Source: Nitrosopumilaceae archaeon (GTDB lineage Archaea > Thermoproteota > Nitrososphaeria > Nitrososphaerales > Nitrosopumilaceae). Taken from it: a stretch of 10,129 nt of DNA. The number at the start of each line of letters is the position of its first letter. The stretch's first letter is position 1. Location of the stretch: the NCBI GenBank assembly GCA_013867245.1, contig JACENB010000053.1, positions 1 through 10,129 of the forward strand, given 5' to 3'. Positions 1-6,928 of this stretch are shown here, one piece after another. The notes under the pieces are model-generated. The model had not been told where the DNA came from and made no database searches. It saw only the letters and a list, made by a program, of their open reading frames with translations. The translations under genes and the position numbers were made by a program.

Positions 1-1160
1 TTGGTCATGTAAGTTGGATTTATGAAGCCATAATAAGCAAAATAGATAAAAATTATCAATTTCATTCAAAGGAATTATCAGAATATTTGAATTCATATTA
101 TCAACAGTTTGGTGCTCCTCATGACAAAGGACTTAGAGGCATCATATCAAGACCAACAATAAATGAAATTTTTCAATATTTCAATACAATCAATCAAAAA
201 GTTGAAAAATTCATTCAAACTCATGAATTAAATGAACAAGAAAAAAAATTAATCATTACAGGATTTCATCATGAATGTCAACATCAAGAATTACTCGTGT
301 ATGATTTGCAACATCTTTTAGCTGAACAATATTTACCAGTAAGAAAAAATAAAATCAATACTCAAGAAAACAAAGAAAAAGAATTTACTGAAATAAAAGG
401 AGGGATATTTAAAATGGGATATAATGGCAATGAATTTTCTTATGATATTGAATTACCAGAACACAAAACATATCTTGAAGATTACAAGATAGGAATTTTC
501 CCAGTTACAAATAAAGAATATTTAGAATTCATGAATGATGGAGGATATGAAAATTACAAATTCTGGTTATCAGACGGATGGGAAAAAGTAAAATCAAATA
601 ATTGGAAATCTCCAATGTATTGGGAAAAAATTGAGGATGAATGGTATGTAAGAGACTTTTTAGGAATTAGAAAAATCAATTCAAATGAGCCAGTGTGTCA
701 TGTTAGCTACTATGAAGCTGATGCATATTGTAAATGGGCAGGAAAAAGATTACCAACCGAAGCAGAATGGGAGAAAGCTGCATGTTGGAATGATGAGAAA
801 CAAGAAAAAACAATATTCCCATGGGGAAATAGTGATCCTACAGAAGAAAATTGTAATTTATTAGAATCATATCATTGGGGATGTACAGAAATAGGCACAT
901 ATCCTAATGGAAAAAGCCCATCAGGGTGTCAACAAATGATTGGAGATGTTTGGGAATGGACATCATCAGAATTTGTAGGATATCCAGGTTTCAAATCAGG
1001 TTTTGATGAATATAACGATAAATGGTTTACAAATCAAAAAGTTTTGAGAGGAGGATCATTTGGAACTCCAAACATGTCAATTAGAGGAAGTTATAGAAAT
1101 TTCTTTAGATTAGATGAAAGATGGTTATTTTCAGGATTTAGATGCGTAGAAAAAATTTAA
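1..1160 (+). CDS. egtB: Ergothioneine sulfoxide synthase EgtB, N-terminus cut by window edge
   Basis: Non-heme iron enzyme that joins hercynine to a thiol (cysteine or gamma-glutamylcysteine) with O2 in ergothioneine synthesis; cytoplasmic. The frame is open from position 3, so the first codon lies outside; 385 residues are present. The N-terminal DinB-type domain shows the first iron ligand in GHVSW (window codon 2) and the H-x3-H-x-E motif at codons 90-96 (HECQHQE), giving all three expected histidines. An FGE-sulfatase domain runs from about codon 127 to the end, with GDVWEWTSS (314-322), RGGSFG and the terminal SGFRC. By analogy with bacterial EgtB about 50-60 residues are missing. A Tyr-Tyr pair at codons 32-33 and the sequence YRNFFRLDERW near the C-terminus resemble the cysteine-using class rather than the mycobacterial one (by-eye alignment). 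The TTG at 87 is internal, not the start. Its stop interlocks with that of egtD on the other strand. Confidence 0.93.
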   Translation, partial: GHVSWIYEAIISKIDKNYQFHSKELSEYLNSYYQQFGAPHDKGLRGIISRPTINEIFQYFNTINQKVEKFIQTHELNEQEKKLIITGFHHECQHQELLVYDLQHLLAEQYLPVRKNKINTQENKEKEFTEIKGGIFKMGYNGNEFSYDIELPEHKTYLEDYKIGIFPVTNKEYLEFMNDGGYENYKFWLSDGWEKVKSNNWKSPMYWEKIEDEWYVRDFLGIRKINSNEPVCHVSYYEADAYCKWAGKRLPTEAEWEKAACWNDEKQEKTIFPWGNSDPTEENCNLLESYHWGCTEIGTYPNGKSPSGCQQMIGDVWEWTSSEFVGYPGFKSGFDEYNDKWFTNQKVLRGGSFGTPNMSIRGSYRNFFRLDERWLFSGFRCVEKI

Positions 1161-2179
1161 ACTTTAGAAACCAAAGTTAACGAAAAATATTTTTTATCAT
1201 CTAACCACATTTTTTTAATTTCAAATCCAGCATCATAAAGTATTTTTTTAATTTGGTTGACTTGATATTTGTGAGAATATTCAGTGTGAATTAATTCATT
1301 TTTTTCTAAATTTAAAAGTAAATTAGATTTTGAGATAATTACAGATTGAGACACAAGAGATTTTAAGTTCATTTCAATTCGTTGATCACTTTCATTATAA
1401 ATCGAGTAATGTGAAAAATTGTTAAGATCAAAATCAGCATCAAGTTCATTATTAATTCTTGATAAAACATTGAGATTGAATTGAGCAGTAATATCTGCAG
1501 AATCATTGTAAGCAGATTCTAAAATATTTTTATCTTTAACTAAATCTAAACCAATTAAAAAAAGATCACCTGATTTCATTGTAGAAAAAATATTTTTTAA
1601 AAATGCTTTTCCATTATTTGGAGTGAAATTCCCAAAACTAGAACCAAGAAAAATTATTAGATTTTTTTTCTCATCATAATTTTTTAGGAATTCTAAACCG
1701 CCCTCATAAGTATCAATTATCCCAGTAATGTGTAAAGTCGCATAGTCTTTCAACAATTGTTCTGAACTTTCAGCAAGAATTTCAGAAATATCAATTGGAA
1801 AATATTCAGTTTTTGTCTGTAATTTTGTAAAAATATCAATTAGAACTCTAGTTTTTACTGATGCACCACTTCCAAGTTCAACCAATTTAGTTTCCTCATC
1901 TAGAAAAGGCAGTAAATCAGATTCCAAATTTTTTAAAATATCAAGTTCAGTCCTAGTAGGATAGTATTCAGGCAGTAAACAAATGGATTCAAACAGTGAG
2001 GAGCCTTCAGAATCATAAAAAAATTTTGGATTGATAAATTTTGAATTCTGAGATAGGCTAAAAGATATTTCTTCAGCAAAAGATTTTTCAATTTTTGTTG
2101 CATGAGGTTTAAAATAACGAAGTTTAGAATCAACAACATATTGTTTATAATCTAATTTTTTATCAGAAAAATCATTCAA
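1157..2179 (-). CDS. egtD: L-histidine N(alpha)-methyltransferase EgtD
   Basis: SAM-dependent enzyme that adds three methyl groups to the alpha-amino group of histidine, making hercynine, the substrate of EgtB. The 340 residues match the usual length. Visible family motifs, in order: FYDSEGSSLFE (54-64), LPEYYPTRTE (69-78), the SAM-binding ELGSGASVKTR (101-111), FPIDIS (127-132), FLGSSFGNF (177-185), GLDLVKD (210-216), AYNDSADITAQFNLN (223-237), IEMNLKS (268-274) and HTEYSHKY (298-305). N184, M270 and E300 fall where known EgtDs bind the histidine substrate (by-eye alignment). The start is TTG at 2179: an in-frame stop lies six codons upstream (2197-2195), no ATG occurs before residue 201, and a TATA-like box sits about 27 bases ahead, fitting a leaderless message. 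It is convergent with egtB, overlapping by four bases. A run of six T on its coding strand directly follows the stop (1155-1150) and may end transcription. Confidence 0.95.
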   Translation of the reverse strand: MNDFSDKKLDYKQYVVDSKLRYFKPHATKIEKSFAEEISFSLSQNSKFINPKFFYDSEGSSLFESICLLPEYYPTRTELDILKNLESDLLPFLDEETKLVELGSGASVKTRVLIDIFTKLQTKTEYFPIDISEILAESSEQLLKDYATLHITGIIDTYEGGLEFLKNYDEKKNLIIFLGSSFGNFTPNNGKAFLKNIFSTMKSGDLFLIGLDLVKDKNILESAYNDSADITAQFNLNVLSRINNELDADFDLNNFSHYSIYNESDQRIEMNLKSLVSQSVIISKSNLLLNLEKNELIHTEYSHKYQVNQIKKILYDAGFEIKKMWLDDKKYFSLTLVSKV

Positions 2180-2202
2180 ACAGTAATTCCTTTTTTAATT
2201 AA

Positions 2203-2210
2203 CTTAAAAT
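2203..2210 (-). promoter_or_regulatory. Probable TATA box of egtD
   Basis: The minus strand reads ATTTTAAG here, preceded by the purine-rich GAGAAGA that could serve as a BRE. The box centre lies about 27 bases before the TTG start at 2179, the archaeal TATA-to-transcription-start distance, so the message would be leaderless. This spacing supports the unusual TTG start. Inferred by eye only. Confidence 0.5.
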
Positions 2211-2246
2211 TCTTCTCACAAAAATTACGCACAAAACATATTTCTT

Positions 2247-2254
2247 GATATATT
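2247..2254 (+). promoter_or_regulatory. Probable TATA box of the ABC ATPase gene
   Basis: GATATATT lies about 24-25 bases ahead of the TTG at 2275. That fits archaeal TATA spacing for a leaderless start at 2275 and would place the alternative TTG at 2245 inside the promoter. The box shares the 95-base divergent region 2180-2274 with the egtD promoter. Confidence 0.45.
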
Positions 2255-2274
2255 GGATAAAATATCTACATACA

Positions 2275-3240
2275 TTGACAGAAATATTAAAAATTGAACA
2301 TTTAAAAAAATATTTCATCAAAAAGAAAATGTTCACGTCAGAAACTTCCACAGTTAAAGCTGTAGACGATGTCTCATTTTCATTAAAACAGGGAGAAGTT
2401 TTTGTATTAGCAGGAGAATCAGGTTCTGGAAAATCTACAATTGCAAAATTAATTTTAAAATCAATTAAAGCAGATTCTGGAAAAGTTATTTTTGAAGAAC
2501 AACACATAGATAGTCAAAAAAGAAATTTAGAGAAAATTAGAATGAATTGCCAAATGATTCATCAAGATCCATATGATTCAATTAATCCCAGAATGAGAAT
2601 TAAAGATATTATTTCCGAACCACTTGAAATTCATAACATCATGAACAAAGAAGAAATAAACAACAGAGTAATTGAAGTATTAAAAGAAGTTAAACTAGAA
2701 CCAGCAGAAGAAATTAGTAGAAAATACCCACACATGTTATCTGGAGGACAAAGACAAAGAGTAGTTTTAGCTAGAGCATTAGCAATTAAACCAAAAATCA
2801 TTTTAGCTGATGAACCAGTATCAATGCTAGACGTATCAATTAGAGCTGAGGTGTTAGAATTAATGAGAGAGTTACAAAAAAAACATAATATTTCATTTAT
2901 CTACATTACACATGATTTAGCAACAGCCAGATATTTTGGTCAAAATATCGGAATTTTATATTTAGGAAAAATTGTGGAAAGAGGTCCAATTAATCAAGTA
3001 CTAGATAATCCAAAACACCCATACACTCAGGCATTAATTGACGCAATTTCAGAACCAAATCCTGAAAACTTAAACAAAGATAGAGTAATCAGGATTAAAG
3101 AAATATCAGGAGTTAAAAAAAAGGGAGGGTGTAAATTTAGAGATAGATGCCCATATGAAATTGAGAAGTGTTCAATTGAACCAAATTTAGAAGAAATAGA
3201 AAACGAGCATTATTCTGCATGTCATGTTAAAATCAGCTAA
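2275..3240 (+). CDS. Oligopeptide/dipeptide-type ABC transporter ATP-binding protein (OppF/DppF-like)
   Basis: Cytoplasmic ATPase subunit of an Opp/Dpp-type (or nickel-type) importer. From TTG 2275 the protein has 321 residues, beginning MTEILKIEHLKKYF, a typical N-terminus of the family. Seen in order: Walker A GESGSGKST (47-55), Q-loop in MIHQDPYDSINPR (about 94-106), signature LSGGQRQRV (155-163), Walker B IILADEP (175-181) and the switch histidine in YITHD (213). The C-terminal oligo_HPY region has HPYTQAL and the cysteines of CKFRDRCPYEIEKC, with a fourth in SACHVK. An in-frame TTG at 2245 would add ten residues, but it overlaps the proposed TATA box, so 2275 is preferred. No permease, binding protein or second ATPase lies beside it, so the substrate cannot be told; its partners must be elsewhere or upstream of the window. 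It is divergent from egtD, and its stop overlaps that of smc by four bases. Confidence 0.93.
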   Translation: MTEILKIEHLKKYFIKKKMFTSETSTVKAVDDVSFSLKQGEVFVLAGESGSGKSTIAKLILKSIKADSGKVIFEEQHIDSQKRNLEKIRMNCQMIHQDPYDSINPRMRIKDIISEPLEIHNIMNKEEINNRVIEVLKEVKLEPAEEISRKYPHMLSGGQRQRVVLARALAIKPKIILADEPVSMLDVSIRAEVLELMRELQKKHNISFIYITHDLATARYFGQNIGILYLGKIVERGPINQVLDNPKHPYTQALIDAISEPNPENLNKDRVIRIKEISGVKKKGGCKFRDRCPYEIEKCSIEPNLEEIENEHYSACHVKIS

Positions 3241-6200
3241 GTTGTCTTAACAGAAGGTACACGTTTATCTTTATAGGTTACAACATTTGAAACTCCATTC
3301 TTTGGGAAAACACCATAAATCAATTTTGCTTTTTGAATAACTGAATCCTTTAAAGAAACCATAATGAATTGACTTTCTTTTGATCTCTCTTCCAGAATTG
3401 TAGATAACCTTTCTGCATTAGGTGCATCAAGATGTGCATCAACCTCATCAAACAAGTAGAATGGAGAAGGTTTGAGTTTTTGTAATGCAAGAACAAATAC
3501 AATTGCCGCAAGTGTTTTTTCACCACCACTAATAGAAGTAGATTCTCTTTTTGGTTTATTTGGAAATTGAATTAAATAAGATATTCCAGAATTAAATATA
3601 TCATCCTCGTTTTGTAATTCCAACCATGCATTACCACCAGTCATTTTATTGAAAATTAATCGGATTTCTTTATCGACTTTATCAAATGCATCCAAGAAGG
3701 TTTGTCGTTTATCTTTTTCAATATCTTCAATAAATTTCACAATAGAATTTCTTTCCTCTTCTAAGGAATTCTTTCTAACAGACATTGACCTATACCCATA
3801 AGAAACTTCAAGATATGTTTCAGGAGCCTTTGCATTTAGTGCATTTAGAGAGGATAATTCAGTAGTTAATCCTTGAACAATTGGATCAACATCAAATGTT
3901 TCCATATTTTTATCAAATCCAAATGCGGAAAGAATTTGTTGTAGTTTTGTCTCATTTTCAATTAAATCATGCAAATCACGATTTAATGAGTCAGATTGAC
4001 GCTCAAAATTATTAATTTGTTTGGTAAAATCCATATCTTTTTCAGTTAAAGTTTTGAGTTTACTATCTATTTCTTGAACTTGTCCAATGGATGAACCGGA
4101 TGTAGAAATTAATTCTTGTTCCTTTTGTCTCAAACTTTCTAAAATTTCTCGTTTAGGATCTTTTTGTTTTTCTAAATCATTAATTTTTGATTCAATTTGT
4201 TCAGATTCCAAATGTAAAGAATTTTCTTCATCGTTTAATCGAGTGGTTTGAGATTTTTCACGATTATCTTGTGTTTGCATAGTTGTTAGTTGTGATGATT
4301 TATCACGATAATCATTCATAATGGAAGTGTATAATTTTTCAATATCAGATTTTTTAATATTTATTTTGGATAATTCACTTGCAATTCTAGTTTGTTCTCC
4401 ACTAGCATAATTTTGTTCGACAATTCCTATACGATCAAGTAAAGATTCAAGATGAGATTCATTAGTTGAAACTTCAGATGTAATAATATTATTTCGGGAT
4501 GTCAAATCAGAAATTCTTTTTGTTAGTTGTACTTTTGTATTTTTTGCAGAAATAATTCTAGATTTTAGATTTGTATAATTTTCAGATGCAGATGTTAAAG
4601 CATTTTCAGAAATAGAAAGTCTGTCAGAGTATGATTGTATTGAATCCTCTAATTTTTTTAAAGAATATTTTTTCTTTAACATATATTTTTTAATTAGACT
4701 GATTGACTGAATTAATCCATCAATATCACTACTCATTGAAATTAATTTTGTTAATTTTGAGATTTTTGAATTTATATCAATTACAACAGTACCACCTTTA
4801 GCTTCAAAGTATTCCCCTTCAAGAGTTACTGATTTGTAGCCTAATTGTGATAAATTATAGGCTGATTCACGACTGTCAGCTAGTATAATATTTCCAAAAA
4901 GGAATGTTTTGAGTGCTGAGTATGTATCATCACATTTAACAAAATCAGATAAAATGCCAATAATTCCAGATTCTTTAGGCAGGGTTAATTTGAATTTAGG
5001 TATAGCATCAAGAGGAATAATTTTCAATTTTGGAAGTTTTTTACTTCTAGCAACTTCAGCTATGCCCAACAAGGTTGCAAAATCTTTTACCACTAATGCT
5101 TTAATCCAATCAGAGCTCACAGCAAGAACTGAACGCTCATATTTTTTATCCCAAGAAATCATTTCATAAACTAAACCATCAATTCCCAATTTATCAGCAT
5201 CCTCTTTTAATTTTGCAACAGTATAATCTTCATGCATGAAACCTTTTACGGTTTTTATTTTTGATTCATATTGATTAGCAGCCTTGTCAGATTTTTCTAA
5301 AATAAATCCTAATTCATCCATATCATGAATTATTTTTAATTTTTTTGTTTTTAATTTTAAAATTCTAGATTTTAATTCAGAAATAGTAGCTTGATGATTA
5401 TTTGTTAATGAGGATAATTTGGATTCTAAATTAGTTAGTTCCACAATATCTTTTTCTAATCCAGTTAATTTTTCAGAGTTAGATTTTATTTTTAATTCAG
5501 ATTCCTCTTTTTCATGTAAAATTTTAGAAAGTTTTAGTTTAACATTATTAGACTGGTCTGTTAGAATTTTTATTTTATTATCAATTTCAGATTTTTTTGC
5601 TGCAGCTTCAGATTGTGCAGTTAGAATTTTGTTACGTTCTGAATCAATTAATTCCAAATCATGATTAATTTTATTTTTTTCTCCATTTGTAATTTCTATG
5701 GAATCTTTAATTTTTTGGATTTGTGAATCAATATCTGCCCTAGCATTTACAATTTCTTCTAATTCAATTTTTATTTGTGGCAATCTATTGTTAATTTGTT
5801 CAAGTCTTTTATTTGATGCAGATATTGCAGTATTATCAATTTCATATTGTTCCATTGCAGAACTAATTTCTGCATCAAGAGTAGCTTTAGCTTGAGTGTA
5901 ATCATTTGCAGCATTCATTAATTTTGATTTTTCAGTATCTAAGACACTAATTTCATCTCTTAAGATGGACCTTTCACCATCCAAAGCAGTAATTTGTTCT
6001 TTCAAACCATGCAATTTGTCTTCTTTTTCAGATTTTTGTAGAGAAATAGTCTTCATTTTGTTGGCAGCAGATATGGCCTTGTATCGATTTAATTCACGTT
6101 CAAGAATGTCATGACGTAATTTTTGATTTCGTTCTTCCTCTAATTCATCAATACGTTTCTTAATTTCACCCATTTTTGCAAGTGCAATTTCAAGCCGCCT

Positions 6201-6764
6201 ATCAGCTTCATCAAGCTGTTTTATAGATTCAGATTTTTTTTCATCAAAATAGGAAAGACCGATTAAATCTTCGATAGTTTTTCTTTTTTCCTCAGATGTA
6301 AATTCAGAAATTCTAGTCACAGTTCCTTGTTGGACAGCATTGAGTTGACCCAATCCGGCATTTGCCATATCCAATAAATCTAGAACATGACTTCGTTGAG
6401 TTTTCTTTTTGTTTAGATAATAGGTATTTTCACCATTTTCATCTAGCTCCCTAGTAATTTCAACAATATCACTATCAACAGGAATTTTTCTATCTGTATT
6501 ATCAAAGTGTACACTCGATCTTGCCATTTTAGGACCTCTACGACCACTACCTTCAATATCATGAATCAGTGATCGAAGTTTATCAACTCGCATAACTTTT
6601 GGTTTATTTTCACCCATTGCAAAAATGATTGCATCTAAGATGTTACTTTTTCCTGAACCATTTGGACCTGAGATCGATACAAGTCCAGGTTCAAAATTCA
6701 CAGTGGTATTTCTAAATCCAAATGATTTGAATCCAAAGATCTCTACTTTTTTTACATGTACCAA
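3237..6764 (-). CDS. smc: Chromosome segregation/condensin protein SMC
   Basis: Structural-maintenance-of-chromosomes ATPase that dimerises at its hinge and organises and separates DNA. At 1175 residues it is full length. The N-terminal head has the GFKSF motif (11-15), Walker A GPNGSGKSN (33-41) and RSLIHD (64-69). A long coiled coil rich in E, K, L and I runs from about 170 to 500, the hinge spans about 510-665 (ending near TLEGEYFEAKGGT), and the returning coil runs to about 1020. The C-terminal head has the signature SISGGEK (1077-1083), Walker B FYLFDEVD (about 1102-1109) and D-loop AHLD. The start is TTG at 6764: an in-frame TGA lies three codons upstream (6773-6771), the ATG at 6774 is out of frame, and the conserved KKVEIFGFKSF leaves no room for a later start. 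No scpA or scpB lies beside it. Three plus-strand open frames of 65-86 codons inside it are shadows. Confidence 0.97.
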   Translation of the reverse strand: MVHVKKVEIFGFKSFGFRNTTVNFEPGLVSISGPNGSGKSNILDAIIFAMGENKPKVMRVDKLRSLIHDIEGSGRRGPKMARSSVHFDNTDRKIPVDSDIVEITRELDENGENTYYLNKKKTQRSHVLDLLDMANAGLGQLNAVQQGTVTRISEFTSEEKRKTIEDLIGLSYFDEKKSESIKQLDEADRRLEIALAKMGEIKKRIDELEEERNQKLRHDILERELNRYKAISAANKMKTISLQKSEKEDKLHGLKEQITALDGERSILRDEISVLDTEKSKLMNAANDYTQAKATLDAEISSAMEQYEIDNTAISASNKRLEQINNRLPQIKIELEEIVNARADIDSQIQKIKDSIEITNGEKNKINHDLELIDSERNKILTAQSEAAAKKSEIDNKIKILTDQSNNVKLKLSKILHEKEESELKIKSNSEKLTGLEKDIVELTNLESKLSSLTNNHQATISELKSRILKLKTKKLKIIHDMDELGFILEKSDKAANQYESKIKTVKGFMHEDYTVAKLKEDADKLGIDGLVYEMISWDKKYERSVLAVSSDWIKALVVKDFATLLGIAEVARSKKLPKLKIIPLDAIPKFKLTLPKESGIIGILSDFVKCDDTYSALKTFLFGNIILADSRESAYNLSQLGYKSVTLEGEYFEAKGGTVVIDINSKISKLTKLISMSSDIDGLIQSISLIKKYMLKKKYSLKKLEDSIQSYSDRLSISENALTSASENYTNLKSRIISAKNTKVQLTKRISDLTSRNNIITSEVSTNESHLESLLDRIGIVEQNYASGEQTRIASELSKINIKKSDIEKLYTSIMNDYRDKSSQLTTMQTQDNREKSQTTRLNDEENSLHLESEQIESKINDLEKQKDPKREILESLRQKEQELISTSGSSIGQVQEIDSKLKTLTEKDMDFTKQINNFERQSDSLNRDLHDLIENETKLQQILSAFGFDKNMETFDVDPIVQGLTTELSSLNALNAKAPETYLEVSYGYRSMSVRKNSLEEERNSIVKFIEDIEKDKRQTFLDAFDKVDKEIRLIFNKMTGGNAWLELQNEDDIFNSGISYLIQFPNKPKRESTSISGGEKTLAAIVFVLALQKLKPSPFYLFDEVDAHLDAPNAERLSTILEERSKESQFIMVSLKDSVIQKAKLIYGVFPKNGVSNVVTYKDKRVPSVKTT

Positions 6765-6925
6765 TGTAGATCATTTTAAATTCGATAGGATAATCGATGA
6801 TTAACAATTTTTGTTGACTCTATTGATTAATTTTTCTTGTTACATTATCAAATTTTTCGTAACGGAGGTAATTATCAAATAACTCCTTAAAAATAAGATT
6901 TAAAAATTATTGAGCCTAACTAGGC
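6765..6925. other. Intergenic region between ino1 and smc
   Basis: This 161-base stretch holds the ino1 hairpin, a 10-base direct repeat ATTATCAAAT at 6844-6853 and 6871-6880, an imperfect inverted repeat flanked by GGAGG (6864-6868) and CTCC (6883-6886), and the palindrome before smc. No tRNA arms or box C/D motifs were recognised. It probably carries the smc promoter and leader, but no function can be assigned to the repeats. Confidence 0.4.
6791..6803. promoter_or_regulatory. Palindrome upstream of smc, possible operator
   Basis: The sequence is TAATC-GAT-GATTA, a perfect inverted repeat with 5-base arms and a 3-base centre, 27-39 bases before the smc start codon. That is where a TATA-proximal regulator could bind. 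An AT-rich palindrome this short can arise by chance. The TTTAAA at 6775-6780 is only about 13 bases from the TTG, too close for a usual TATA box, so the smc promoter itself is not settled. Confidence 0.25.
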
Positions 6926-6928
6926 TTA
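6895..6928 (-). terminator. Hairpin plus T-rich tract after ino1, probable terminator
   Basis: On the minus strand the ino1 stop codon (6928-6926) runs into AGCCTA-GT-TAGGCT (6926-6913), a perfect inverted repeat with 6-base arms, followed by T-rich sequence containing T5 runs (about 6907-6903 and 6893-6889). Archaeal RNA polymerase ends at U-rich tracts. This would separate ino1 from smc, which lies downstream on the same strand. The hairpin includes the last base of the stop codon. Confidence 0.5.

Noticed and set aside
1933..2139. 68-codon minus-strand open frame inside egtD
   Set aside because: Out-of-frame reading of a gene that is clearly egtD; low-complexity Leu/Ile/Asn composition.
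2245..2274. Longer ATPase start at TTG 2245
   Set aside because: It would place the start codon inside the proposed TATA box and add ten residues (MIYWIKYLHT) not typical of the family, while TTG 2275 gives a standard N-terminus.
2199..2507. 102-codon minus-strand open frame opposite the ABC ATPase
   Set aside because: Antisense to the Walker A region of a well-supported gene and runs through the divergent promoter region; no recognisable motif.
4909..5895. Plus-strand open frames of 65-86 codons (4909-5169, 5419-5664, 5698-5895) inside smc
   Set aside because: They are antisense shadows of the SMC hinge and coiled coil, whose reading on the other strand is unbroken; Ser/Ile/Leu-rich shadow composition.
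6840..6878. Possible 12-codon leader peptide on the minus strand after an AAGGAG sequence, starting TTG 6878
   Set aside because: The AAGGAG-to-TTG gap is only four bases, the frame ends after 12 codons at TAA, and nothing in the peptide or around it suggests attenuation. Too short to support.
6765..6925. tRNA or small stable RNA in the ino1-smc spacer
   Set aside because: No acceptor or T-arm consensus and no G/C-rich folded core such as stable RNAs show in AT-rich archaea.
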